Assembly: GCA_021157985.1 (NCBI GenBank)
Contig: JAGGVM010000071.1
Span: forward strand, 1-6,550
DNA length: 6,550 nt
DNA from: Nitrososphaerota archaeon
GTDB lineage: Archaea; Thermoproteota; Nitrososphaeria_A; Caldarchaeales; Wolframiiraptoraceae
Reading direction: 5' to 3'
This document shows positions 1-5,668 of this stretch, piece after piece. The notes under the pieces were generated by a model. It saw nothing but the letters and a program-made list of their open reading frames with translations. It made no database searches and was not told where the DNA came from. The position numbers and the translations under genes were made by a program. How positions within the stretch are numbered: the first letter of the stretch is position 1; each line of letters begins with the position of its first letter.

Positions 1-452
1 GAGACTATCATGACGTGAAGGTATAGGTCGAATCCGTCTTGAACCGCGGCGCTGTCCACCTTGGCCACCATCCTGCTCGCGTACTTCAGCCTGGAAAGAG
101 TCTCCTCATCGAATCCGAAGTATTCCGCGATCCTGTCGAGCTCCTCGGGCACCTTGTACCCCTTCGGCCTCTTACCTCCGACGACCGCTAAACCCATCTC
201 AGGCCTTATGAAGTTCTTCAGGACCGCGGCTATTATCGTGGTTGCACCACCTTCAAGCTCGTCGAGCTGGGCGGACGCGGCTAGGCCGTCGAAGAACACG
301 GGAGAGGCCAGGCCGGCCATGAAGCGCTTTGCGCCGAAGAGCGTGAGATAGGATGAGATTATGCCGGTGAGGGATCTCTCAACCGCTCTAAAATACCATC
401 TCGGCTTTGAGGTATAGCGAAGCTTCAGCTCCCTCAAACCGGCGCGGTACAT
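1..452 (-). CDS. DUF763 family protein, N-terminal 150 residues (runs off the left edge)
   Basis: This is a partial gene read on the minus strand. Its start ATG is at 452-450 and 150 codons are visible before the window ends. It begins MYRAGLRELKLRY, which matches the 'RAG..DLPLH' opening of DUF763 proteins and supports this start. Other family signatures are the GGATTIIAAVLK segment (residues 68-79, where relatives have SGVTTTV.GALKE), GLAVVGGKRPKG (87-98) and a stretch ending KVDSAAVQDGFDLYLH (131-146), which resembles the conserved AKVDNAAVQDGYQLYHH block. DUF763 is widespread in archaea and thermophilic bacteria. Its biochemical role is not established, and no function can be read from the sequence. 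The gene lies 31 bases downstream of the small membrane protein and is probably last in, or late in, the thermosome-rpoK cluster. No clear Shine-Dalgarno motif precedes it (aaaagaga only). The family call is firm; the C-terminal part is outside the window. Confidence 0.85.
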   Translation of the reverse strand, partial: MYRAGLRELKLRYTSKPRWYFRAVERSLTGIISSYLTLFGAKRFMAGLASPVFFDGLAASAQLDELEGGATTIIAAVLKNFIRPEMGLAVVGGKRPKGYKVPEELDRIAEYFGFDEETLSRLKYASRMVAKVDSAAVQDGFDLYLHVMIV

Positions 453-483
453 TCTCTTTTAATGGCCAAGTTCTAGGATTAAA

Positions 484-732
484 TCATTCCGGATTTTGAG
501 GGGCTCCTGATATACGCTCGGAGGCTCGCTGGGTATTATTTTTCCGCTTGGCCTGGATGGCGAGATATATGGATACGGGGATTGATACAATTGTGGGAAA
601 GACGAAGACGAAGAGGTAGAAGGTTTTCTGGAAGACGGGGAATACGTAGAAGATTACTGAGAAAAATACGAGGATCAGGGTTGAGATTATCCAGGCCTGG
701 TCGTCGCTCAGCCTAGACCGCGCCTTCCTCAA
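484..732 (-). CDS. Small two-helix membrane protein of unknown function
   Basis: This 82-residue protein is not recognised as any named family. It has a basic N-terminus (MRKARSR), then a hydrophobic helix at about residues 14-35 (AWIISTLILVFF and on), a short QK turn, and a second hydrophobic helix at about 38-60. A polar, basic tail follows (AKRKNNTQRASER). The phenylalanine-rich helices and short turn suggest a membrane hairpin with both ends on the same, probably cytoplasmic, side. The start is a TTG that overlaps the end of rpoK by 20 bases. AGGAG lies about 13 bases upstream, which is a long spacing, and no in-frame ATG exists. The position in an overlapping same-strand cluster and the coherent membrane-protein composition argue that it is real. 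Its start and role are uncertain. Confidence 0.6.
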   Translation of the reverse strand: MRKARSRLSDDQAWIISTLILVFFSVIFYVFPVFQKTFYLFVFVFPTIVSIPVSIYLAIQAKRKNNTQRASERISGAPQNPE

Positions 733-982
733 TAGGCTTCAACAGCTCCTTTAGCGGTATATCGACGTAGGTTCCGTCGGGCTTCTTACGCCTGATTATT
801 ATCGGGAGGACTCCGGCCTCGAACTCTCTCCTAGCTATGTCGATCGGGGTGTCGTTGGGCTTGACCTCGACGAGGGGAAATGCTCCGAGAGAAAGTTGGA
901 GGGCTCTGCCGGCGATTATCCGCGCCTTTTCGTAGCGGGTCAGCGGCTGCCTATACGGGTCACGGAGTTCATTCTTGCTCAA
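713..982 (-). CDS. rpoK: DNA-directed RNA polymerase subunit K (RpoK, homologue of eukaryotic Rpb6)
   Basis: RpoK is a small core subunit of archaeal RNA polymerase. It helps assemble and stabilise the largest subunit and corresponds to eukaryotic Rpb6 and bacterial omega. The 89-residue product shows the family core: LTRYEKARIIAGRALQLS at 14-31, followed by GAFPLVEV (33-40), P.DIA..EF..GVLPIIIRR (46-65) and a PDG turn (68-70). The length is normal for archaeal RpoK. The start is a TTG at 982-980 inside the last codons of the thermosome gene, giving a 14-base overlap. A purine-rich GGAAGAG lies 7 bases upstream. No better start precedes the TRYE block, so the first ten residues are the only uncertain part. 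Translation is probably coupled to the upstream chaperonin. RpoK next to a thermosome gene is not the arrangement I know for this subunit, which is often near rpoN or ribosomal protein genes. Confidence 0.93.
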   Translation of the reverse strand: MSKNELRDPYRQPLTRYEKARIIAGRALQLSLGAFPLVEVKPNDTPIDIARREFEAGVLPIIIRRKKPDGTYVDIPLKELLKPIEEGAV

Positions 983-2624
983 AGGAGGACTCTTCCTGCC
1001 CTGCTTCTTTCTCCTTCTTCTCCTCCAGTCTCGAGGCAGCGATTATGTCGTCGATCTTCAGGATCATTGCCGCGGCTTCGACCGCCGCCTTCACCGCCTG
1101 CTTCTTCACCAGCAGGGGCTCCAAGATCTCGAGCTTGTACATGTCCTCGAGCTTTCCGTCGAAAACGTTGACTCCGATCCACTTATTGCCCTCCTTGTGC
1201 TTCGCCCTGAGCGAGACGATCGCCTCGATCGGGTCTAGGCCCGCGTTCTCGGCGAGCTGCATCGGGATGACCTCGAGGGCTTCGGCGAACTTCTCGACAG
1301 CGAGCTGCTCTTTTCCGGCCAGGGACTTAGCGTAGTCTCTCAGCGCGAGGGCCACCTCTATCTCGGACGCGCCTCCCCCGGCCACGATCTTGCTCTCGAG
1401 GAGGACGTCTTTCACGACGTTCAACGCGTCTTTAATCGATCTCTCAGCCTCGTCTACGAGCCTCTTGGTTCCGCCGCGGACTAGGATCGTGATCGACTTC
1501 GGGTTGTCACATCCCTCGATGAACACCATCTTGTCTTCTCCGACCCTCCTCTCCTCCACGAGCCTGGCTTTCCCGAGGTCTTTCTCGCTTATCTCCTCGA
1601 GCCTGGTGATTATCCTGGCGCCCGTCGCCCTCGCGATCTTCTCAATATCCGATCTCTTAATCCTCCTTACCGCGAGGATTCCCTTCCGGGCGAGGAAGTG
1701 CTGGGCGACGTCGTCTATTCCCTTCTGGCAGAGCACCACGTTCGCGCCGACGGAGGCGATCTTATCGACCATCTCCTTAAGCATCTGCTCTTCCTGTTCC
1801 ATGAAGGCCTTCATCTGCTCCGGGCTCTCGATGTGGAGCTTGGCGTCGAACTCGGTCTTCTCGATCTCGAGGGGGCAGTCGAGTAAGGCTATCTTCGCGT
1901 CGTGGATTATCTTCGGCATCCCGGAGTGAACTACCTCCTTGTCCAAGACTATTCCATCGATTATCGCGGTGTCCCTGATCGACTGGCCCTCCTTCTTCTC
2001 GATCTTGATGTTATCCAGGTCGATGGTCCATTTCCCGTTGACCTGCTCAGCGACCCTGAGAACGGCGTCGACCACTAGGTCCGCTAGGTGGTCAGCATCC
2101 TCCGAAACTATCTTTGCAGCCATCGAAGTCTTAGCGATCTTCTTTAGAGTCTCCCTATCGGTCGGAGAGATGGGGACGCCGATCTTGTCGAGCACTTCCA
2201 GAGCTTTGACGGCCGCTTTCCTGTACCCATCTATTATGATGGCGGGGTGAACTTCCTTCTCTATTAGCTCCTCAGCTTTCGCTAGGAGCTCTCCGGCCAG
2301 GACGACCACCGTCGTGGTTCCGTCCCCGACCTCGGCGTCCTGAGCCTTCGCTATCTCGACAAGCATCTTGGCCACCGGGTGCTCGACCTCCATCTCCTTC
2401 AGGATAGTCGCTCCATCGCTCGTTATCGTGACGTCTCCGAAGCTGTCCACAAGCATCTTGTCCATCCCCCTCGGGCCGAGGGAGGACCTCATGGCCTCCG
2501 CTATTATCTTGGCGACCATGATGTTGTTGAGCTGCGCCTCCCTACCACGTGTTCTCTGAGTGCCTTCTCTCAAGATTATAACGGGGACTCCCCCAGCTGC
2601 AGAAGGAGCTGCTGCCTCAGCCAT
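969..2624 (-). CDS. Thermosome subunit (group II chaperonin, CCT/TF55 family)
   Basis: This protein forms the double-ring ATP-dependent folding chamber of the archaeal cytosol. The 551-residue product has the N-terminal equatorial block with [10 protein letters not shown] (49-58), SDGATIL (69-75) and the nucleotide-binding [15 protein letters not shown] (100-114). The intermediate and apical domains span roughly 145-405, with the lid-forming protrusion near 251-286. [11 protein letters not shown] (391-401) carries the aspartate (D399) equivalent to the catalytic residue of group II chaperonins. GGGASEIE (416-423) and [10 protein letters not shown] (523-532) close the equatorial domain. I chose the ATG at 2624 over the in-frame ATG at 2654. 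A GGGAGGTG motif sits 7 bases before it, MAEAAAP is a typical thermosome opening, and the predicted transcription start is near 2650. The C-terminus ([17 protein letters not shown]) is charged and lacks the GGM-rich tail common in thermosomes. The gene heads a same-strand cluster with rpoK. Confidence 0.98.
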   Translation of the reverse strand: MAEAAAPSAAGGVPVIILREGTQRTRGREAQLNNIMVAKIIAEAMRSSLGPRGMDKMLVDSFGDVTITSDGATILKEMEVEHPVAKMLVEIAKAQDAEVGDGTTTVVVLAGELLAKAEELIEKEVHPAIIIDGYRKAAVKALEVLDKIGVPISPTDRETLKKIAKTSMAAKIVSEDADHLADLVVDAVLRVAEQVNGKWTIDLDNIKIEKKEGQSIRDTAIIDGIVLDKEVVHSGMPKIIHDAKIALLDCPLEIEKTEFDAKLHIESPEQMKAFMEQEEQMLKEMVDKIASVGANVVLCQKGIDDVAQHFLARKGILAVRRIKRSDIEKIARATGARIITRLEEISEKDLGKARLVEERRVGEDKMVFIEGCDNPKSITILVRGGTKRLVDEAERSIKDALNVVKDVLLESKIVAGGGASEIEVALALRDYAKSLAGKEQLAVEKFAEALEVIPMQLAENAGLDPIEAIVSLRAKHKEGNKWIGVNVFDGKLEDMYKLEILEPLLVKKQAVKAAVEAAAMILKIDDIIAASRLEEKKEKEAGQEESSFEQE

Positions 2625-2631
2625 ATACACA

Positions 2632-2639
2632 CACCTCCC
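2632..2639 (-). promoter_or_regulatory. Strong Shine-Dalgarno site of the thermosome gene
   Basis: GGGAGGTG on the minus strand lies 7 bases before the ATG at 2624. It complements the archaeal 16S rRNA 3' end well and decides between the two in-frame ATG codons. Confidence 0.85.
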
Positions 2640-2670
2640 AATAACCCCAGTCATATGTGAGGATCGGGCT

Positions 2671-2680
2671 CTTTATAAAC
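2671..2680 (-). promoter_or_regulatory. TATA box of the thermosome operon
   Basis: GTTTATAAAG is a near-ideal archaeal TATA box. Its centre is about 51 bases upstream of the chosen ATG. The usual 25-base spacing puts transcription start near 2650, giving a leader of about 25 bases that contains the Shine-Dalgarno site. The core TTTATAAA is symmetrical, but no plus-strand gene starts at the right distance, so it is assigned to the minus strand. Confidence 0.75.
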
Positions 2681-2687
2681 CTAAGAC

Positions 2688-2700
2688 CCGGAAATTCCGG
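2688..2700. promoter_or_regulatory. Palindrome CCGGAA-A-TTCCGG just upstream of the thermosome TATA box
   Basis: A perfect 6+6 inverted repeat with a single central base begins 8 bases upstream of the thermosome TATA box. This is where archaeal activators or repressors often bind, next to the TFB recognition element. It does not match the archaeal heat-shock operators I know (Phr type, or the CTAAC-N5-GTTAG repeat of Archaeoglobus). The symmetry is seen directly; an operator function is inference. Confidence 0.4.
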
Positions 2701-2718
2701 GGCGTCGGCTATTTAGGA

Positions 2719-2730
2719 TTTTGATCAAAA
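2719..2730. promoter_or_regulatory. 12-base perfect palindrome TTTTGATCAAAA in the divergent intergenic region
   Basis: A complete self-complementary 12-mer lies between the two divergent genes, about 40 bases upstream of the thermosome TATA box. In an AT-rich spacer such a palindrome can arise by chance more easily than a GC-rich one. It is recorded because two other symmetrical sites lie within 60 bases and a ribbon-helix-helix gene sits alongside. The function is unknown. Confidence 0.35.
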
Positions 2731-2771
2731 AATGAGTAAAAAACGGTTAGATGATCGGTAAATTGTTTCTT

Positions 2772-2788
2772 TTTCAATCCCATTGAAA
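2772..2788. promoter_or_regulatory. Inverted repeat TTTCAAT-CCC-ATTGAAA, candidate operator
   Basis: Seven-base arms, perfectly complementary around a CCC centre, lie in the spacer between the thermosome operon and the ribbon-helix-helix gene. The sequence resembles part of some archaeal CRISPR repeats (TTTCAATCCC...), but it occurs once, with no spacers or second copy. It could be an operator for the adjacent regulator, whose TATA-like element starts about 48 bases downstream. It could instead form a short RNA hairpin. Confidence 0.4.
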
Positions 2789-2835
2789 GACGTTTTCTCA
2801 CGATATGAGGATCCAGCGCCTCGGCTTCGAGAAAG

Positions 2836-2842
2836 TTTTATG
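2836..2842 (+). promoter_or_regulatory. TATA-like element of the ribbon-helix-helix gene
   Basis: TTTTATG, preceded by the purine-rich CGAGAAAG that could act as a TFB recognition element, lies about 46 bases before the GTG start. A start point near 2865 would leave a 20-base leader holding the Shine-Dalgarno site. Confidence 0.5.
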
Positions 2843-2870
2843 AAAGGGGATCGACTCCTGATAGCTGATT

Positions 2871-2877
2871 GGAGGTG
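2871..2877 (+). promoter_or_regulatory. Strong Shine-Dalgarno site of the ribbon-helix-helix gene
   Basis: GGAGGTG lies 7 bases before the GTG at 2885, the same motif and spacing as at the thermosome gene. It fixes the GTG as the start rather than the internal ATG eight codons in. Confidence 0.8.
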
Positions 2878-2884
2878 TGCCTAG

Positions 2885-3025
2885 GTGAAGCTGATCTCGG
2901 TTAAGATGCCAGAAGCCTTGATCGAGGGGATGGACGAGCTCGTGAGAAGGGGAGCCTATCCGAGCAGGAGCGCGGTGATGCGGACCGCGGTTCGAGACCT
3001 CTTGAAGAAAGAGCTCTGGAAATAG
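2885..3025 (+). CDS. Ribbon-helix-helix (CopG/Arc/MetJ-type) DNA-binding protein, 46 residues
   Basis: This short gene has a GTG start at 2885 and a TAG stop at 3023. It encodes MKLISVKMPEALIEG followed by MDELVRRGAYPSRSAVMRTAVRDLLKKELWK, written here in two parts. The shape is that of a minimal ribbon-helix-helix regulator. A beta strand (residues 2-8) would pair in the dimer and read the major groove. Helix A spans about 9-23, the turn is GAYPSRS (23-29), and helix B spans about 29-46. The 'YPSRS..(I/M)R.A.RDLL' pattern is typical of archaeal members. Such proteins bind palindromic operators as dimers and often control their own promoter. The gene is divergent from the thermosome operon across a palindrome-rich spacer, so either promoter could be its target; this is inference. 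It converges on the 241-residue gene with a 5-base gap. The strong Shine-Dalgarno motif makes it very likely to be translated. Confidence 0.9.
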   Translation: MKLISVKMPEALIEGMDELVRRGAYPSRSAVMRTAVRDLLKKELWK

Positions 3026-3030
3026 GCTTC

Positions 3031-3756
3031 CTAACTTTTTCGACGCCCTCGCCTCCGCAGGGCGAGGAAGGGCATCTCCTTCACGGTCACGACTCTGCAG
3101 TAGAAGTATTTCATATCTGAGACGTTGGCGGCGTAGGAGAGCTCTTCTTTTCCATCGGATGCCTGGTATTTTATGAAGGGGCCTGGTTCTCGGGTTGTTT
3201 CGACGTAGAAGAAGACGGGGAGGGCGTTGGCCTCGTAGTAGTCGTAGAAGGGGGTTAGGAGGCCGAGGATGTGCCGGCTTCGACCTAGCCTGTAGTGCCA
3301 GAGAGGCGGGGAGCTCACGTTATCGCTCATTATCATCGAGACCCTTACGAGGCTCTCCAGGCTTCTGGCCCTGACCGTGACCGGCTTCTCCCTCAACCCG
3401 CTCTTCGCAGAGAGGGCTTTGCCGAGGAACTTGGGCGGATCATCCATCTCGACGACCGGACCGTAGAAGTAGCGGGTGTCGTCGGGGCTCTCGGTTAGGA
3501 TGACTTTCTCGAAGCCGATGTTCGTGTAGCCCACGTAGCCTTTCGGGATCTCATCGCGCTTCAGCTTAGCGTAGGCGAAGATGGGGAGGCTGCCCCTCCA
3601 GTATGGAACCGATACGAGGCTTCCGATTATCCGCTTCCTCCGGTAGGGGAACTCCCAGAAGAGCGGTCTGACGTCGGCTCTGCTCATGGCCAGCCTGCTC
3701 AGGTTCAATAGGTCTTGGACCTCTATCGCTATCGGGGGCTTCATGGCGGTCTTCAA
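3031..3756 (-). CDS. Unrecognised 241-residue protein made of two diverged repeats
   Basis: I do not recognise this family. The protein appears soluble, with no signal peptide or membrane helix, and ends in a basic tail (RRRGRRKS). Its two halves align. Residues about 9-112 contain a D-L-L-N-L-S helix, then PLFWEF, then RIIGSLVSVPYW, LPIFAYAKL, TRYFYGPVVEMDDPPKFLG. Residues about 126-232 contain SLESLVRVS, PPLWHY, HILGLLTPFYDYY, LPVFFYVETT, MKYFYCRVVTVKEMPFLAL. Both halves share the same order of a helix, a P-L-x-W strand, a G-L/S-L strand, a L-P-[IV]-F-x-Y strand and a YFY strand, so an internal duplication is likely. The start is TTG at 3756 or ATG at 3744; neither has a clear Shine-Dalgarno site. 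The gene lies 34 bases downstream of aIF2-beta on the same strand, suggesting co-transcription. A link to translation or nucleic-acid binding is possible but not shown. Confidence 0.8.
   Translation of the reverse strand: MKTAMKPPIAIEVQDLLNLSRLAMSRADVRPLFWEFPYRRKRIIGSLVSVPYWRGSLPIFAYAKLKRDEIPKGYVGYTNIGFEKVILTESPDDTRYFYGPVVEMDDPPKFLGKALSAKSGLREKPVTVRARSLESLVRVSMIMSDNVSSPPLWHYRLGRSRHILGLLTPFYDYYEANALPVFFYVETTREPGPFIKYQASDGKEELSYAANVSDMKYFYCRVVTVKEMPFLALRRRGRRKS
3036..3040 (+). terminator. T-tract downstream of the ribbon-helix-helix gene
   Basis: Five consecutive T residues follow the stop codon by 10 bases. Archaeal termination commonly uses such tracts without a hairpin. It lies within the last codons of the convergent gene, so the assignment is modest. 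Confidence 0.35.
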
Positions 3757-3790
3757 GTTCTTCTCAAGGGATATGGCTGATGCTTGGGAA

Positions 3791-4228
3791 TTATAGCTTT
3801 CTAATCGGGCTCTTCGCTCCGCATACTTCGCAGACGAGGAACCTCAGCCTCCGCTCCGAGACGATCTTCGTGTCCAAGCCTCCGCAGACAGGGCATTTCA
3901 CGAACTCCCTTACATAGAGCTCGATAAGCCTCCTGAACTCCTCGTTCGTCAACCTTCCCTGGATTATCAGCCTCTCACCCCCCACTGATCCCGGCTTCCC
4001 GGATTCCTTTGAGATGAACTTGGCGAGGTGAGCCGGCTCCCTGTTCAGTTTTTCCGCGAGCTCCTTGAAGTTCGTGACTATAGTTCTCCTCGACTCGTGG
4101 AGGATCTCCGGCTTTAGGACGATGAGCCTGTCCCCTGCTTTCCCGATCGTCTGCGGAAGCGTTGAGAGCACCTTGTCCAATACCTTGACATAGCCCTCCT
4201 TCGTCCTGATCAAGTTCTCCCAGCTCAA
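3791..4228 (-). CDS. Translation initiation factor aIF2, beta subunit
   Basis: aIF2-beta is part of the heterotrimer that brings initiator methionyl-tRNA to the small ribosomal subunit. The 145-residue product is of the usual archaeal length. It has a short N-terminal helix (YVKVLDKVLSTLP, 13-25) that in relatives docks on the gamma subunit. A central alpha-beta domain follows (about 33-105: LKPEILHESRRTIVTNF, ELAEKLNREPAHLAKFISKE, LIIQGRLTNEEFRRLIELYV). The C-terminal zinc ribbon has cysteines 112, 115, 133 and 136 in two CxxC pairs. All four zinc ligands are present. The start is TTG at 4228. No spaced Shine-Dalgarno motif precedes it, and the TATA-like box at 4256-4263 would place transcription start within about 5 bases, so the message is probably almost leaderless. 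The gene is divergent from ahcY and followed by the 241-residue gene after 34 bases. Confidence 0.96.
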   Translation of the reverse strand: MSWENLIRTKEGYVKVLDKVLSTLPQTIGKAGDRLIVLKPEILHESRRTIVTNFKELAEKLNREPAHLAKFISKESGKPGSVGGERLIIQGRLTNEEFRRLIELYVREFVKCPVCGGLDTKIVSERRLRFLVCEVCGAKSPIRKL

Positions 4229-4255
4229 CTCCGCTGGAAAACGGGTTAAACCGCC

Positions 4256-4263
4256 TATTTAGC
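4256..4263 (-). promoter_or_regulatory. TATA-like element of the aIF2-beta gene
   Basis: On the minus strand this reads GCTAAATA, preceded by the purine-rich GCGACAA. Its centre is about 31 bases from the TTG start, so the transcript would begin at or just before the start codon. A second AT-rich candidate, GGTTTAACC at 4244-4252, is closer and fits less well. Confidence 0.45.
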
Positions 4264-4282
4264 TTGTCGCGTTTAGGCGAAG

Positions 4283-4289
4283 TCTTAAG
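4283..4289 (+). promoter_or_regulatory. TATA-like element of ahcY
   Basis: TCTTAAG, with AGGCGAAG immediately upstream, lies about 30 bases before the ATG at 4316. The predicted transcription start near 4312 means an almost leaderless message, in keeping with the lack of any Shine-Dalgarno motif. This site is only about 20 bases from the divergent aIF2-beta promoter element. Confidence 0.45.
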
Positions 4290-4315
4290 TCCCCTTGCTC
4301 AGCCATAATAACCCG

Positions 4316-5635
4316 ATGAAAGAGTATTGGGTGAAGGATCTCGGATTAGCGGGGAAGGGGAGGAAGAGGATAGAGTGGTCGAGGAACCTCATGCCCGTTC
4401 TCTCAAAGATCTCGGAGCGGTTCGAGCGCGAGAAGCCGCTGAAAGGCGTCAGGATTGGGGCATGCCTCCACATAACTACCGAGACCGCGATTCTCGCGGA
4501 AGCCTTGGTGAAAGGCGGGGCGGAGGTAAGCCTATGCGCGTCTAATCCGCTGAGCACTCAGGACGACGTCGCGGCGGCGATAGCCGAGGAGGGGATAAGG
4601 ATCTACGCGTTTAGAGGGGAGACTGTGGAGGAGTATTATCGCTGCCTTGGCTACGTCCTGGCCTCCGAACCGAACCTCACTATCGATGATGGAGCCGACT
4701 TGATCTCAGCGATCCACAAGCTCTACTATGGGATCGAGTCGAAGGAGCTGGGCTATGTCAGGGAGGCGGCTGGATCGATCGATGTGAGGAATCTTGTTGG
4801 AGAGATGTTGGGGGGATCTGAGGAGACGACGACGGGCGTGATGAGGCTTAGGGCCATGGCCAGGGAGGGAAAGCTGCTCTACCCGGTTATCGCCGTAAAC
4901 GACGCGGAGTCGAAGAGCCTCTTCGATAACCCGATTGGAAGCGGCCAGTCAGCCCTCGACGGCGTGATCAGGGCGACCGGCGCCTTGCTTGCCGGCAGGG
5001 AGGCCGTGGTCGTGGGCTACGGTAACGTGGGCTCCGGGATAGCTAGGAGGCTTAGGGGTATGGGGGCCAGGGTAACGGTGGTGGAGGTGGATCCGATAAA
5101 GGCTCTTAGGGCGTTGATGGAGGGCTTCAACGTCGAGCCGATGAGGGAGGCGGCGAAGCACGGAGACCTCTTCATAACGGCCACGGGGAACATAAGCGTG
5201 ATCAGAAGGGAGCATTTCGAGGTGATGAAGGACGGGGCTATCCTAGCGAACTCGGGCCACTTCGACGTCGAGATAAACAAGAGAGATTTGGAGCAGCTCA
5301 GCGTGAGGAAGGAGCGCATAACGCCCTGCATCGACATGTACGTCCTGAAGGATGGAAGGAGGCTTTACTTGCTCGGGGAGGGGAGGCTCGTCAACCTCGT
5401 CTGCGCCGAGGGCCATCCCTGCGACGTAATGGACATGTCCTTCAGCCTCCAAGCCCTCTCCGCCGAGCACATCGCTAAGAACCGCGGAAAGCTTCCCGTC
5501 GAAGTCTTGGACGTCCCGAGGGAGATAGACGAGCTCGTGGCGAGGCTGAAGCTCGAGTCGATGGGCGCGGCGGTCGAGGAGCTCACCCCAGAACAGATTA
5601 GATATCTCAGTCAATGGGAGACCGGGTCTGAATAA
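4316..5635 (+). CDS. ahcY: Adenosylhomocysteinase (S-adenosylhomocysteine hydrolase), archaeal short form
   Basis: This cytosolic NAD-dependent enzyme splits S-adenosylhomocysteine into adenosine and homocysteine, relieving product inhibition of methyltransferases. The 439-residue product has the substrate-binding CLHITTETA (50-58, with H52) and [10 protein letters not shown] (80-89). It also has the DDG motif (124-126), [11 protein letters not shown] (168-178), and [11 protein letters not shown] (195-205), whose lysine and aspartate contact the substrate. The NAD fold carries [13 protein letters not shown] (234-246) and VVEVDP (255-260). [20 protein letters not shown] (289-308) and SGHFDVEIN (313-321, with H315) complete the active site. 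It ends at about [17 protein letters not shown], without the C-terminal Lys/Tyr extension of eukaryotic and most bacterial enzymes, as is usual in archaea. I chose the ATG at 4316 over an in-frame TTG at 4295: [21 protein letters not shown] is a typical archaeal opening, and the promoter spacing fits. All key residues appear intact. Confidence 0.97.
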   Translation: MKEYWVKDLGLAGKGRKRIEWSRNLMPVLSKISERFEREKPLKGVRIGACLHITTETAILAEALVKGGAEVSLCASNPLSTQDDVAAAIAEEGIRIYAFRGETVEEYYRCLGYVLASEPNLTIDDGADLISAIHKLYYGIESKELGYVREAAGSIDVRNLVGEMLGGSEETTTGVMRLRAMAREGKLLYPVIAVNDAESKSLFDNPIGSGQSALDGVIRATGALLAGREAVVVGYGNVGSGIARRLRGMGARVTVVEVDPIKALRALMEGFNVEPMREAAKHGDLFITATGNISVIRREHFEVMKDGAILANSGHFDVEINKRDLEQLSVRKERITPCIDMYVLKDGRRLYLLGEGRLVNLVCAEGHPCDVMDMSFSLQALSAEHIAKNRGKLPVEVLDVPREIDELVARLKLESMGAAVEELTPEQIRYLSQWETGSE

Positions 5636-5644
5636 AATCGGGAG

Positions 5645-5659
5645 ATTTTTGAGAAAAAT
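5645..5659. terminator. Symmetrical A-T terminator between ahcY and the minus-strand 60-codon gene
   Basis: ATTTTT-GAG-AAAAAT is a perfect inverted repeat 10 bases after the ahcY stop. It gives a T-tract on the plus strand (5646-5650) and another on the minus strand (5654-5658). It can therefore end ahcY transcripts and those of a minus-strand gene arriving from the right. Its presence supports a real minus-strand transcript ending here. Confidence 0.6.
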
Positions 5660-5668
5660 AGGTGGATC

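Noticed and set aside
61..351. Plus-strand open frame of 96 codons
   Set aside because: It lies opposite the DUF763 gene, which has clear family motifs in the minus-strand frame. The plus product is a low-complexity Ser/Pro-rich shadow.
880..1335. Several plus-strand frames opposite the thermosome gene (also near 1390-1929 and 1939-2250)
   Set aside because: They are antisense shadows rich in Ser, Leu and Arg, with no recognisable motif. The minus strand is an unambiguous chaperonin.
2625..2654. Upstream in-frame ATG at 2654 for the thermosome gene
   Set aside because: It lies at or before the predicted transcription start, and the strong Shine-Dalgarno site serves the ATG at 2624, which gives a family-typical N-terminus.
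2772..2788. CRISPR array
   Set aside because: There is only one repeat-like unit, with no regularly spaced second copy and no cas genes in the window.
4295..4315. Seven-codon N-terminal extension of ahcY from a TTG
   Set aside because: The extension is not typical of the family, and the promoter spacing favours the ATG at 4316.
4949..5614. Minus-strand open frames opposite ahcY
   Set aside because: They overlap a fully intact adenosylhomocysteinase and show no domain pattern of their own.
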